DNA of 64,000 nucleotides from Bradyrhizobium sp. Ec3.3 (GCF_000472925.1 NZ_AXAS01000002.1:62001-126000), one strand, 5' to 3'; counted from the first letter of the stretch, positions 23,835 through 32,972 are shown. A program made the numbers and translations. Notes: a model not told the origin generated them from the sequence alone.

Positions 23835-25727
23835 CTAGCGCGTGAGCGGCAGTTTGATCGTAAGCAGCGCACCACCCGACAGCCTGTTCTCCGCGATGAT
23901 CTGTCCGCGATGGGCCTCGATGATGGTCTTGGCGATGGCGAGACCCATGCCCATGCCTTGCGGCTTGGTGGTGAAGAAGGGATCGAAGACGTTCTTGAGA
24001 TCGCCGGCGGCTATGCCGGGTCCGCTGTCGCCGATCCTGATTTCTGCGAAGGAGCCGGACAGCGCCGTCGTGACGGTCACCTCCCGCATCTTCGCCTCCG
24101 CCTCGGAGATCGCGTCGATCGCATTGATGATCAGGTTGAGAATGACCTGCTGAAGCTGGACCGGATCGCCCCTGACGCGCAGCGCGCTAGCGACGGGTGT
24201 GAACTTCAGGGCGATCTTGTGCCGGTCGGTCACGGCGGTCAGAAATCCGATCGCCTCGCCGACGGTTTCGTTCAGATCGATATCGGCGATCTCGAACGGT
24301 GTCTTCTTCAACACGCTGCGCAGCCTGCGGATCACTTCGCTGGCCCGCTGATCGTCGCGCCTGATGTCGGCAAGGATCTCCCTGATCTCGTCGAGATTGG
24401 GGGAAGCCCCCTTCAGCATAAGCTCGGCCGTCTCGGCGTTGGTGAGGATAGAGCCAAGCGGCTGGTTCAATTCATGCGCGATCGACGTCGTCAGCTCGCC
24501 GGCCGCCGCGTAGCGGTTGACGTGCGCGAGCTCCGCCAGGCGCTGACGCGACTCGACCTCCGCGACGCGGCGACGCCAGCGCTCATGAAGCAGGCCGCTG
24601 ATCAGGCCGGCCTGCACCAGGATCACCGCTGCGATCAGCGCCATCTGCCAGCGATATATCTCCCAAACGCTCGGCTCGCGAAACAGGACCTCACTGCCAG
24701 GAGGTAGACTGCTTTCGCTGATGCCCCAGCGCTGCATCTCACGCCAGTCATATCGAGGTGGCACAAATTGGAGCGTTTCGATCTTGATGTTGCCCGGCTT
24801 CTCGCCACCGAGGATACGGATAGCAACGTCGACCGTCTTCCGGCTGGTTGCGGCCGTTGAATGCATGGGGCCACCGACGGTCTGGCCATCGAAGAAGGCA
24901 TCCTGATAGGAAAAGATGGGCGCATTGGCGACAGCTCGCAATTGGCGCAAGGCGATGTCGCCTTCATGCGTGACGCCTGCCCCGTCGACCGACATCAGGC
25001 CCCAGAACAAGACCGTGTGCGGCGCAAGCGATGAGGCGCGCTTGAGGATGTCCCGGAACGAAAGCCCCGAATACCAATCAAACGACACCCTGTTTTCGAA
25101 CGGCTTCGCATCCTTCTTGATCTCCTCAAGCCAGAACTTCTCAACGGGAGAGGCCCCCAGCACGACGGCGATCGTCTGCGTGGCGGGCAGGACATGAAGG
25201 ATGCCGGCAAAAATTGCCTGAAAGTCATTGTGGATCGAGATAACCGTGTCGTTGTCGGTCAGTCCCGTGCGATCGACCAGGCGCTGCTCGACCGCAGTCA
25301 GGACCATCGGTGTGGCGGGGAAAAGCTGCTTGCGGTACTTCTGGGCGAATCTTGCCGCAGGCGCCCCGACGCTGACGACGATATCCGGCGGACAACTCTC
25401 GTAGAGCGAGCGCAGATAATCGACGAAGGGCTCTTCAGGACCTGGATTGTTGAACCGCGCCGTCAGAAGCGTGTGCTCCTGAATGTCCAGCGGCCACGGC
25501 GCCTGCCGCTCGAGATCGGCCTTGATGGCCCGCGCGAACTCGCTCCACGGACGAAATTCCCGTCCGAAGGAATGCAGCAGCAGCACGCGCTTGGGCTGGC
25601 CCTGATCGGCAGCCCTCGCCGGTCCGAGCCCGGCAAGGGCCAAGACCAGCACGCACAGACAGAGCCGTGCGGCCGCCGCCCGCCAGCCCCGCCTGACCGC
25701 AGCAACGATCGGGATGCGCCCGCTCAT
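23835..25727 (-). CDS. Orphan sensor histidine kinase with periplasmic binding-protein-like sensor
   Basis: 630 residues from the ATG at 25727 (AGGAAGAGG just upstream). Order: signal anchor, a periplasmic ABC-substrate-binding-like sensor (about 40-330, starting KRVLLLHSFGREF), a transmembrane helix near 350-370, HisKA with SIAHELNQP (phospho-His near 424), and HATPase with NLIINAID, DSGPGIA and GMGMGLAI. No response regulator is adjacent. The nearest candidate is the FixJ-like protein at 37588-38220. Small-molecule sensing is likely; the ligand is unknown. Confidence 0.9.
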   Translation of the reverse strand: MSGRIPIVAAVRRGWRAAAARLCLCVLVLALAGLGPARAADQGQPKRVLLLHSFGREFRPWSEFARAIKADLERQAPWPLDIQEHTLLTARFNNPGPEEPFVDYLRSLYESCPPDIVVSVGAPAARFAQKYRKQLFPATPMVLTAVEQRLVDRTGLTDNDTVISIHNDFQAIFAGILHVLPATQTIAVVLGASPVEKFWLEEIKKDAKPFENRVSFDWYSGLSFRDILKRASSLAPHTVLFWGLMSVDGAGVTHEGDIALRQLRAVANAPIFSYQDAFFDGQTVGGPMHSTAATSRKTVDVAIRILGGEKPGNIKIETLQFVPPRYDWREMQRWGISESSLPPGSEVLFREPSVWEIYRWQMALIAAVILVQAGLISGLLHERWRRRVAEVESRQRLAELAHVNRYAAAGELTTSIAHELNQPLGSILTNAETAELMLKGASPNLDEIREILADIRRDDQRASEVIRRLRSVLKKTPFEIADIDLNETVGEAIGFLTAVTDRHKIALKFTPVASALRVRGDPVQLQQVILNLIINAIDAISEAEAKMREVTVTTALSGSFAEIRIGDSGPGIAAGDLKNVFDPFFTTKPQGMGMGLAIAKTIIEAHRGQIIAENRLSGGALLTIKLPLTR

Positions 25728-25820
25728 CCTCTTCCTCAGCAGCTTCGCCCGGCTGCACCTTGATCTCATTCTAGCGCAAAACGGGCGACGGCCAACGGCT
25801 TTGCCGAGCCCTCCTCGGTG

Positions 25821-27053
25821 TCAGTGGCCGCTCAGCACGAGCGTCTTGATCGGCAGCAGCAGCGCCTGGATCCGCAGCAGCAGCGCGTGCACGAGGCCGA
25901 CGCCGTCGACGACGTGCAGCGCGATGGCCCGGCCGGTGCTGGTGTCCTTTGCGGAAATCTCCTCGTGATTGCTGGTATAGGCGTTAACGAGGCAGCTACT
26001 CCCCGGTGTCACGCCTTCGAGGCCCCCTTTGTAGAGCGGCTCCAGGAACACGAGGATCGTGCCGGGCTTCACGGCGTTTTGCGCTTCGAGCAGCTGCTCC
26101 CCGGCGCGGAACTGTCCGGCTGCGATGTAGTCCTGCACCGTCGTGACCACCATCGGAATGATGACCCATGGCCTGGATATGCAGGTCGCTTCCGCCACCA
26201 TGCCTTCCTTCATGACGCCCGCCTCGATCTGACCGAAGCCGGCCTGAAGCACCTTTCTGCCGGCGCCTTCCGGAATCAGCACACCCGCCGGCCGCATCAA
26301 CTGATTGACGACATCACCAACGCGAAGCAGGAATTGCTCGACCCGGCCATCGACCCCGGCGCGGACGATCGTCTTGTCGAGATCGACCTGGGCCTGCTCG
26401 AGAACGGCTTGAGCGCTCGCTTTCTGGGCCGGCAGGAGTGTCGACACCTGCAAGGCGGCCGACTCCTTCACGGCGGTCGCCGCATCGATGCCGGCCTGCC
26501 GTTGATCGACCAGCACCTGGAGCTTTTCGATGTCCCGTTGCGGCACGATGCCGGGGTTGCGGCGCTGCAATTCGGATTTGGTGTCGAGCTCGTCCTTGGC
26601 TTGCTGATAGTTGGCCTTGGCTTCCTGGATCTGGGCTTCGGCCTTGATGACATCGGACTGCGCCGTCGTCATTGCGGCATCGACCTCCGCGACCTTCCGC
26701 CGGGCGGTCTCGTAGGCGGCCTGTTGCTTGGAGCTGTCCAGCGTGAACAGCACGTCACCCTTCTTCACGTCCTGGCTGAAGCCGACCTTGACCTCCGCAA
26801 CCCGCCCCGATCCTTCGGGCAGGATGGGCACGGTGCGGAAATAAAGCGTCGCCGAGTCGGTCGCCGGGTGGAAATAGAAGATCATGGTGATGAGCGACAC
26901 CGTGAGCATCAGGCAACCCGTGATGCCCCATCGCAACTCGTACCAGACCGAGAAGAACGTGATCTCCTTGCCGAAGCGCTTGCCCTGGACATAGCGGCGG
27001 TAGAGATAGTCCGGCACGATGGTGAGGAGCGAGCAGAACATGAGCTCAAACAT
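25821..27053 (-). CDS. HlyD family membrane fusion protein
   Basis: 410 residues, start ATG at 27053 behind GGAGAGGGAG. The N-terminus (MFELMFCSLLTIVPDYLYRR) has a cytoplasmic/membrane stretch, followed by a transmembrane helix near 48-68, a lipoyl-type half (VGFSQDVKKGDVLFTLD), a long alpha-hairpin (about 125-215) and the second half with the HlyD-like VRAGVDGRVEQF. It overlaps the preceding membrane-protein gene by 8 nt. This gene pair resembles the E. coli yiaW-yiaV and yibI-yibH pairs. A substrate or outer partner is not encoded here. Confidence 0.88.
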   Translation of the reverse strand: MFELMFCSLLTIVPDYLYRRYVQGKRFGKEITFFSVWYELRWGITGCLMLTVSLITMIFYFHPATDSATLYFRTVPILPEGSGRVAEVKVGFSQDVKKGDVLFTLDSSKQQAAYETARRKVAEVDAAMTTAQSDVIKAEAQIQEAKANYQQAKDELDTKSELQRRNPGIVPQRDIEKLQVLVDQRQAGIDAATAVKESAALQVSTLLPAQKASAQAVLEQAQVDLDKTIVRAGVDGRVEQFLLRVGDVVNQLMRPAGVLIPEGAGRKVLQAGFGQIEAGVMKEGMVAEATCISRPWVIIPMVVTTVQDYIAAGQFRAGEQLLEAQNAVKPGTILVFLEPLYKGGLEGVTPGSSCLVNAYTSNHEEISAKDTSTGRAIALHVVDGVGLVHALLLRIQALLLPIKTLVLSGH

Positions 27054-27504
27054 GGCTGTGCTCCCTCTCCTTCGCGACGCTGGACTTGTCTGCCGGCGGC
27101 GGGCTGACCGCCGCATCGCCGGTTTGTGAGGTCGATGTGGTCTCGCCGGCCTCTCCCGGCGTCGCATCGGCGATCTTTTCGACGGAGTCGGCGATGCTGC
27201 GCAGCGGCGTGCCGAAATCGGGGATGTCGATCAGCGCAAGCAACAGGCCCGCCACCCAGAAGATATGCATATGCGTGAACAGCGAGATCAGGCCGAGCAC
27301 CGCGACGAATTCGAATTGCAGCTTCTGCGATTTGTGCGCCATCCGCTCGGGCATGCTATGCAGCTTCCAATACAGCGTGCCGACCCAGAGCACGGTGCCA
27401 ATCAGGAATATCCCCATCACCACCATCAGCGGGTCGACCCCGCTTCCAGGCGCGAGAAAGAACGGCAGATGGTGCGGAGCCATCGGATGAAGCTGGTCGT
27501 TCAA
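27046..27504 (-). CDS. Small inner-membrane protein partner of HlyD (YiaW/YibI-like)
   Basis: 152 residues from a TTG at 27504 with GGGAGAGA eight bases upstream; a start at 27591 would overlap the FixK box. Hydrophobic segments lie at about 22-42 (LMVVMGIFLIGTVLWVGTLYW) and 63-85, followed by a Ser/Thr/Pro-rich hydrophilic tail ending HSHV. The gene stops inside the HlyD start (8-nt overlap, ATGTTTGA). DUF3302-type membrane proteins occupy this position in the E. coli pairs. A FixK box lies 80 nt upstream. Confidence 0.72.
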   Translation of the reverse strand: MNDQLHPMAPHHLPFFLAPGSGVDPLMVVMGIFLIGTVLWVGTLYWKLHSMPERMAHKSQKLQFEFVAVLGLISLFTHMHIFWVAGLLLALIDIPDFGTPLRSIADSVEKIADATPGEAGETTSTSQTGDAAVSPPPADKSSVAKEREHSHV

Positions 27505-27577
27505 TGGTCTCTCCCAATCTGGAGCGGAGTTGCGCATCGCGTTGCGGCCACTCTGACTACCCCAGTGTGGATTTTGC

Positions 27578-27591
27578 TTGATTTGAATCAA
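27578..27591. promoter_or_regulatory. FixK/FNR box in divergent promoter
   Basis: TTGATTTGAATCAA is centred 80 nt from both divergent starts (TTG 27504 on minus, ATG 27664 on plus), so one box could serve both directions. Confidence 0.75.
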
Positions 27592-27663
27592 GGGAAGGCT
27601 TGCCGCCGCGCCTAGCTTTCCGCGAACGCCGAACTGCCAACACCCAATCAGGAGCCGTCAGCC

Positions 27664-28119
27664 ATGCCCGGCCTCGATGATCTCATTCCCAGTGCCACGC
27701 AGATCCGCAAAGAAGCAGCCCTCAAGGAGGCCCAGAAGGCCGAGGAATATGCCCGCCTCGCCGCGGCCGCCGAGGCCGAAAAGCACGCCCTGATCGAGCG
27801 GCTGACCAAGCCGTCCGGCAAGACCGAGGAGGAGAAGGTCAAGCTCGCCTCGACCATCATCCAGCGTGCAGTGCGAAACGGCCTGACCGAGGTCCAGGTC
27901 TATCGCTTCCCCAACACGCTGTGCACCGACAAGGGCCGCGCCATCAACCAACGGGAAAAGGGTTGGGAGAACACGCTGACCGGCATCCCCAAGGAAATCT
28001 TCCAGCTCTGGACCGACCACCTGAAGCCGCGCGGCTATCGCATCGCCTACCAGATCATCGATTTTCCCGGCGGCGTCCCCGGCGATATCGGTGTCACCAT
28101 CTCCTGGGGAGACGATTGA
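27664..28119 (+). CDS. Hypothetical protein upstream of ppk2
   Basis: 151 residues, start ATG at 27664 behind AGGAG. The first ~60 residues form a charged Ala/Glu/Lys-rich helix (KEAALKEAQKAEEYARLA). The rest is mixed, with VYRFPNTLCTDKGRAIN and a C-terminal YQIIDFPGGVPGDIGVTISW segment. Cytosolic, no known domain recognised. It is 42 nt upstream of ppk2 and shares the FixK-box promoter, suggesting a role linked to polyphosphate or low-oxygen stress. Confidence 0.75.
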   Translation: MPGLDDLIPSATQIRKEAALKEAQKAEEYARLAAAAEAEKHALIERLTKPSGKTEEEKVKLASTIIQRAVRNGLTEVQVYRFPNTLCTDKGRAINQREKGWENTLTGIPKEIFQLWTDHLKPRGYRIAYQIIDFPGGVPGDIGVTISWGDD

Positions 28120-28161
28120 CGGCCCCAGCCGCATTCCAGCTGAAGCAGCGAAAGGACAGGC

Positions 28162-28965
28162 ATGGCCAAGGATGATGAGTCCGACAAACGAATGAAGCGC
28201 AAGGAATACGAGAAGGAGCTCGAAAAGCTCCAGGTCGATCTTTGCCATCTCCAGGACTATGTGAGGGAGAAGAAGCTCCGGGTGATCGTCCTGTTCGAGG
28301 GCCGGGATGCCGCCGGGAAAGGCGGCACCATCAAGGCGATCACCGAGAAGGTCAGTCCGCGCGTGTTTCGCGTCGTTGCCCTTCCGGCGCCGTCGGATCG
28401 CGAAAAGACCCAGATGTTCTTCCAGCGCTACATGGAGCAGTTTCCCGCCGGCGGCGAGATCGTGATCTTCGACCGCAGCTGGTACAACCGCGCCGGCGTC
28501 GAATATGTGATGGGCTTCTGTTCGCCCGCCGAGCACGATCGCTTTCTCGCCCTCTGCCCCCAAATGGAAAAATACGTCATCGAAGGCGGCATCATCCTCG
28601 TCAAGATCTGGCTCGAGGTCGGGATGGACGAGCAGGAGCGCCGATTCAGGGCCCGCATCGAGGATCCGGTGCGGCAGTGGAAACTGAGCCCGATGGATCT
28701 GGAATCCTACCGGCGCTGGTACGACTACTCGCGGGCTCGCGACCTGATGCTCAGGAAGACCAGCACGAAGCACGCGCCCTGGCACATCATCCGCTCCGAC
28801 GACAAGCGTCGGGCGCGGCTGAACTGCATCGCGCACCTGCTCAAGGCGATCCCCTACAAGCGCGTCAAGAAAGACAAGATCAGGCTGCCACCGCGCTCGG
28901 ACAAGGGCCGTTACAACGATCAGGCCAGCCTGCGCGGGCTGAAATTCGTCCAGGAGCGCTATTGA
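28162..28965 (+). CDS. ppk2: Polyphosphate kinase 2
   Basis: 267 residues. It transfers phosphate between polyphosphate and nucleoside phosphates (typically making GTP/ATP from NDP) in the cytosol. Walker A is GRDAAGKGG near residue 47-55, and the Walker B/lid region is DRSWYNRAGVE near 105-115, followed by WLEVGMDEQERRF. Length fits class I single-domain PPK2. Co-transcribed with the small upstream gene from a FixK-type promoter. A hairpin follows the stop codon. Confidence 0.95.
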   Translation: MAKDDESDKRMKRKEYEKELEKLQVDLCHLQDYVREKKLRVIVLFEGRDAAGKGGTIKAITEKVSPRVFRVVALPAPSDREKTQMFFQRYMEQFPAGGEIVIFDRSWYNRAGVEYVMGFCSPAEHDRFLALCPQMEKYVIEGGIILVKIWLEVGMDEQERRFRARIEDPVRQWKLSPMDLESYRRWYDYSRARDLMLRKTSTKHAPWHIIRSDDKRRARLNCIAHLLKAIPYKRVKKDKIRLPPRSDKGRYNDQASLRGLKFVQERY

Positions 28966-28971
28966 GCGGAC

Positions 28972-28994
28972 CAGGCCGCGCGGGTGGCGGCCTG
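28972..28994 (+). terminator. Hairpin after ppk2
   Basis: CAGGCCGC (28972-28979), 7-nt loop, GCGGCCTG (28987-28994), just after the ppk2 stop at 28965. No long T-run follows, so it may terminate weakly or serve both convergent genes. Confidence 0.5.
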
Positions 28995-29008
28995 ATCAGT
29001 CCTTTGTC

Positions 29009-29500
29009 TCAATAGTTATACGGATATTGCTGCGGGCAGACCCAACTGCCGTAGGAGTCTTGATAGCAGCCGTTGTTGTTGTAGTTGTTGTAATAGCCGT
29101 AGGCACCATACGCACCGGCCGCTGCGGCTCCGACAGCAGCGGCGCCATAAGCGGGTCCGCGCCAGCCATAGCCATAGCCCGGACGACCGGGATAGCCGGC
29201 GATCGGACGCCCCGGATAACCCGGCCGGCCTGCGATCGGACGACCGGCTATCGGATGGCTCGGACGCACGCCTCCGGCGACGCGATAGCCGCCACCGCCA
29301 ATACGTCCGGCATGAACGGCGCCGCCCCGGTACCCACCAGCTGCGAAACCGCCTGCGCGCATACCACCGCCGTGGAAACCGCCACCGCCGCCGCGGAAGC
29401 CGCCACCACCGCCGCCCCGGCGCGCGAAGGCATCGTCTGGAACGAGGCAGGTCGTGAGAAGAACGAGCGCCGCAATAGCAGCGAGAAGATAACGAAGCAT
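29009..29500 (-). CDS. Exported glycine-rich protein
   Basis: 163 residues from the ATG at 29500 (GGAGGAGACG upstream). A signal peptide (LLAAIAALVLLTTCLVPDDAFA) is followed by a Gly/Arg-rich region (GGGGGFRGGGGG), then Gly/Tyr/Pro-rich repeats (GRPGYPGRPIAGYPGRP) and a YNNYNNNGCYQDSYGSWVC end with two or more Cys. Low-complexity, probably periplasmic or surface-located. Its linker composition resembles the middle of the DUF3300 protein. A FixK box lies ~112 nt upstream. Function unknown. Confidence 0.7.
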   Translation of the reverse strand: MLRYLLAAIAALVLLTTCLVPDDAFARRGGGGGGFRGGGGGFHGGGMRAGGFAAGGYRGGAVHAGRIGGGGYRVAGGVRPSHPIAGRPIAGRPGYPGRPIAGYPGRPGYGYGWRGPAYGAAAVGAAAAGAYGAYGYYNNYNNNGCYQDSYGSWVCPQQYPYNY

Positions 29501-29605
29501 GGCGTCTCCTCCATTGATTGGGGTGCCGTCGTTCGCTCTTCGATGATGCCGCGCGACGAGCGACCAGCACCCGACGCTACCGTCGAGTGCTGGTCGTGCT
29601 AGAAC

Positions 29606-29619
29606 TTGACCTAGATCAA
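29606..29619. promoter_or_regulatory. FixK/FNR box (glycine-rich protein)
   Basis: TTGACCTAGATCAA, a perfect TTGA-N6-TCAA site, is centred 112 nt upstream of the glycine-rich gene start. This implies a longer leader (about 70 nt) than the other sites in this window. Confidence 0.65.
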
Positions 29620-29674
29620 CGGAACCGAAGCATTTGGACAAAACGCAGTGTTCCGTCAGGCTGCGATCACCGAA

Positions 29675-30109
29675 CTACTTCAGCCGGATGGTAACCCCAC
29701 CGACCGCAGCCGACACTTCGGCACCGACCTTCGGCCCGGTGAGCTGCAGGATGACACCGTTGGCGTTTTGCAGCTGAACGGCACCGGCGCCCGCGGCAAC
29801 CGCGCCTCCCGCTCCACCTGCCGCATATGATCCCTCGATGGAGGCTGGCCCCTTGAGATTGAGAGCTCGTCCGACCAATTTTGTCGTCGAGGCACCAATC
29901 GTGAAGCCGACGCTCATGCCGGAGACCGTGAACGGATAATCCTTGCCGCGGAAGCGGAGCACACCCTCGCCGCCGCCGACCCCGACGATCAGCCCGCCTT
30001 TGGTGAAGACGACTGCGACCTGGCCGGTCTCGGCCCGTGATGGCGTGCTGAAACCGGCAACGCCTGCGAGCAAGGCGACCAGAGCGGCGCGGATGGCAAG
30101 TTTTTTCAT
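29675..30109 (-). CDS. Exported protein, paralogue of 20648-21109
   Basis: 144 residues with a Sec-type signal peptide (ALVALLAGVAGFSTPSRA). The mature part has TKGGLIVGVGGGEGVLRFRG then YPFTVSGMSVGFTIGAS, matching the pattern of the Tat-signal paralogue 8.6 kb away, followed by an Ala/Gly-rich segment and a C-terminal LTGPKVGAEVSAAVGGVTI strand set. It follows the decarboxylase gene and a possible 23-codon ORF on the same strand. Function not recognised. Confidence 0.75.
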   Translation of the reverse strand: MKKLAIRAALVALLAGVAGFSTPSRAETGQVAVVFTKGGLIVGVGGGEGVLRFRGKDYPFTVSGMSVGFTIGASTTKLVGRALNLKGPASIEGSYAAGGAGGAVAAGAGAVQLQNANGVILQLTGPKVGAEVSAAVGGVTIRLK

Positions 30110-30145
30110 GACTTTGGTTTTCCCTTTGGTTTTGACGTCGGACTG

Positions 30146-30217
30146 TTAAGCCAGGATCATCGCGAAATAGCCGAACACGGTGAGCAAAATGCCCGAGACG
30201 GCACGTCCCCTGTTCAT
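30146..30217 (-). CDS. Possible 23-residue single-span membrane peptide
   Basis: Starting one nucleotide after the decarboxylase stop codon, ATG at 30217 opens a 23-codon frame ending TAA. It encodes MNRGRAVSGILL, then TVFGYFAMILA: two Arg followed by one hydrophobic helix, the layout of small bacterial membrane proteins. The tight spacing suggests translational coupling with the FixK-controlled decarboxylase. Too short to judge by coding statistics. Confidence 0.4.
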   Translation of the reverse strand: MNRGRAVSGILLTVFGYFAMILA

Positions 30218-30218
30218 C

Positions 30219-32972
30219 TCAAGAGGCGGCCTTCAGCTTCGGCTGAGCGCCGGGCTTGGGCCGACCGATCTTCGCCAAGGCCTCGGTGCGCACGAGCTTC
30301 AGCCCTTCCTTCGCGTCGTAGCCGTGGATCTCCTTCACATCGAGCTTGCGCATGAAGTCGATGGTCTCCTGTGTGATGACCTGCCCCGGCACCATGATCG
30401 GGAAGCCCGGCGGATACGGGATCACGAAATTGGCGGAGACGAGCTCGGGCCCCGCCTTCAATCGCCGGTCGATCTCTGGATCGTTGAGGCGAATGTGTTC
30501 ACAACCCGCCGCGTCATAGGCCGAATAGAATCCACTGCGGATGTCGCCTTCGTTGGTCTTGCTACCGGCATCACCGCGGAACGCGGGATGGAAATGCGAG
30601 AAGTTCGGCAGGTCGGGCACATCCTTCATCAGGCTGTTGACCCGGGCCTCGAACGTCTTCCTCGCGTTAGCACCGCCCTGCGCCAGGCCGCGATCGACCT
30701 CGCCAGCGATCTCGGCGAGGACGCGGATGAGATGCGCGACGTCGCTGCGGGTGTTGTTGATGTTGGACTGGACAAGGACCGAGTTGCGCGAAGTCTTGTT
30801 GACCTGGATGTTGTACTCGTTGGCGAGGATGCCCTTGAACTGGGTGCCGTCGTAACCCGCCATGCCGCACACCAGCGTCATGCGGGTTGGATCGAGGCAG
30901 AACTCGTCCTCGTCGAGGCTCTTGAGCGTATTCACCCAGTTCACGCCGGCTGAAAGATAGTCGGTGAAGCCGCTCTGGCGGTATTGCGCCGGCACCATGA
31001 CGTCAGCGCCGAGGATCCGGAAGTATTTTGAGATCAACGGATTGTTGTTGACGGCCTGGCGGATCGCGAATGCGATCTCCATCGCGTTGGCGACGAGACC
31101 ATAGCCCTCCAGCTCCATCTGGCGCCGCGATATGTCGAGGCTGGCAATGAGCTGCTGGTTGGGGCTGGTCGACGCATGCGTGAACACGGCCTCCTTGAAT
31201 TGCTGCTCGACCGTGTGGAATTCGACGTCCTTGACCGAGAGCATGGAGCCTTGACGGATCGCGGACATCGACTTGTGGGTCGAATTCGTCTGGTAGACGC
31301 GCAGTCGGATCTGGCGCGGATCGGGGATGAGCCGGGTCTTGAGCAGAACCTCGTCCGACGGGTTCTTGCCGAGCTCCGCCTGCTGCTTCTCATAGGCCGC
31401 GACCGACTTCGGGTCGTGCATCCACGCCTCGATCTCGTTGGCGGCGCCCATCGCGGTGCGCCGCCGCAGGAACGGCGAGAACCGCGCAAAACCGAACCAG
31501 GCTTCGTCCCACAGGAAGATCAGGTCCGGCTTGATGGCGAGGCATTCCTCCATCACGCGGCGGGTGTTGTAGATGTGGCCGTCGAAGGTGCAGTTGGTCA
31601 GATCAAGCATCTTGACGCGATCAAGCCGCCCGTCGGGCTTGGCGCCCAACAGCGCTTGCTTGATCGTCTTCAGCGGCACCGCGCCATACATCGAATATTC
31701 CGTCATCGGGAAGGCTTCGACATAGAGCGGCTGGGCGCCGGCAAGCACCATTCCATAGTGGTGCGACTTGTGGCAGTTGCGGTCGACGATGGCGATATCG
31801 CCGGGCGCGAGCAGCGCCTGCACCGCCATCTTGTTGGAGGTCGAGGTGCCGTTGGTGACGAAGAAGACGCGGTCAGCTCCGAGCGCCCTCGCCGCCTTCT
31901 CCTGCGCCTTCTTGATGTTGCCCGTCGGCTCCAGCATGCTGTCCAGGCCGCCGGTGGTCGCGCTGCTCTCCGCCAGGAACAGGTTCGGGCCGTAGAACTC
32001 GCCCATGTCGCGGATCCAGTCGGACTTGAAGATGGACTTGCCGCGGGCGATCGGCAGCGCGTGGAACGTGCCGATCGGGCGCTGTGCGTATTTCTTGAGA
32101 TTGTCGAAGAACGGTGTGTCGTAGCGATCCTGGATGCCTTCGAGAATCGACAGATGCAGCTCGAGGAGCTCCTCGATGGAGTAGAAGATCCGGCGGACCA
32201 CGTTGGCTTCGGGGTTGCCGGCCATTTCCTCAACATCGCGGTTGGACATCAGATAGATGTCGAGCTCGGGCCGCACCCGCTTGATGATATGGGCGAGCCG
32301 GAGTGCATCCGCGTCGGATTCATCGTTGAGACCGGCCGCGGCCGTGATGGAGCGGAGGATCGGCGCATTGTGGCGCGAGCGCAGGCCGAAGCCCTCGTTG
32401 ATGACGACGGCCGCGATGTTGGGATTGAGCATGCTAGCGCAGAACGCGTCTTCGAGACTGCCGACGATGACCGGCTCATAGACGAACGAATCGACCGGGC
32501 GACGCAGCTTGCGCCATTCGGCGGCGAGCGCCGGCCATTGGCTGGACGAGAGGCCCGTGACGATCAAAGTCTCGAAATACGGCCGCCGCGCCGCGTGCGA
32601 TCCGAAGGTGGGCGGCACCAGATCCGGCGCATCCCCGTTGCCCTCGTCCTTGAGATTCCAGTCGCCGGCGTGCTGACGGAACGACCTTGTCGTCAGCGCC
32701 TGTGTGATCCGTGTTGCATGGGCCAGTGACGTTGCCGCATCGCCCGCTGAAGCGGCCTCCCGCAATGCTGCCATCAGCTGAAGGCCGGGGTAGCCGTGAA
32801 ACTCCTCAGTCACCGACAGATCGGCGAGCGCTGCATCATATTTCGCGCGATCGCCGCCACGGGCCCACGCCTTCGCAGCCTCCACCAGATCGCGCCAGCC
32901 GTCCGCCCGCGCTCCGGGTCCGGAAAAGAACTGATCAATGCGCTTTTGCGCAAGCTTCGTGTCCTTGGACAT
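30219..32972 (-). CDS. Orn/Lys/Arg decarboxylase family protein
   Basis: 917 residues from the ATG at 32972; the track-length start at 33050 would lie within the FixK box. PLP-dependent fold-type I decarboxylase of the bacterial acid-stress class (arginine, lysine or ornithine decarboxylases). The PLP Lys is K567 in STHKSMSAIRQGSM. Also visible are FFVTNGTSTSNKMA, DRNCHKSHHYG and LWDEAWFGFARF. The N-terminal ~250 residues form the response-regulator-like wing domain. It produces a polyamine or agmatine and consumes a proton. Substrate specificity cannot be settled. A FixK box lies 71 nt upstream. Confidence 0.92.
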   Translation of the reverse strand: MSKDTKLAQKRIDQFFSGPGARADGWRDLVEAAKAWARGGDRAKYDAALADLSVTEEFHGYPGLQLMAALREAASAGDAATSLAHATRITQALTTRSFRQHAGDWNLKDEGNGDAPDLVPPTFGSHAARRPYFETLIVTGLSSSQWPALAAEWRKLRRPVDSFVYEPVIVGSLEDAFCASMLNPNIAAVVINEGFGLRSRHNAPILRSITAAAGLNDESDADALRLAHIIKRVRPELDIYLMSNRDVEEMAGNPEANVVRRIFYSIEELLELHLSILEGIQDRYDTPFFDNLKKYAQRPIGTFHALPIARGKSIFKSDWIRDMGEFYGPNLFLAESSATTGGLDSMLEPTGNIKKAQEKAARALGADRVFFVTNGTSTSNKMAVQALLAPGDIAIVDRNCHKSHHYGMVLAGAQPLYVEAFPMTEYSMYGAVPLKTIKQALLGAKPDGRLDRVKMLDLTNCTFDGHIYNTRRVMEECLAIKPDLIFLWDEAWFGFARFSPFLRRRTAMGAANEIEAWMHDPKSVAAYEKQQAELGKNPSDEVLLKTRLIPDPRQIRLRVYQTNSTHKSMSAIRQGSMLSVKDVEFHTVEQQFKEAVFTHASTSPNQQLIASLDISRRQMELEGYGLVANAMEIAFAIRQAVNNNPLISKYFRILGADVMVPAQYRQSGFTDYLSAGVNWVNTLKSLDEDEFCLDPTRMTLVCGMAGYDGTQFKGILANEYNIQVNKTSRNSVLVQSNINNTRSDVAHLIRVLAEIAGEVDRGLAQGGANARKTFEARVNSLMKDVPDLPNFSHFHPAFRGDAGSKTNEGDIRSGFYSAYDAAGCEHIRLNDPEIDRRLKAGPELVSANFVIPYPPGFPIMVPGQVITQETIDFMRKLDVKEIHGYDAKEGLKLVRTEALAKIGRPKPGAQPKLKAAS

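Noticed and set aside
31176-32729. 517-codon plus-strand frame opposite the Orn/Lys/Arg decarboxylase
   Set aside because: Shadow of a gene with clear PLP motifs; composition is typical of antisense high-GC frames.
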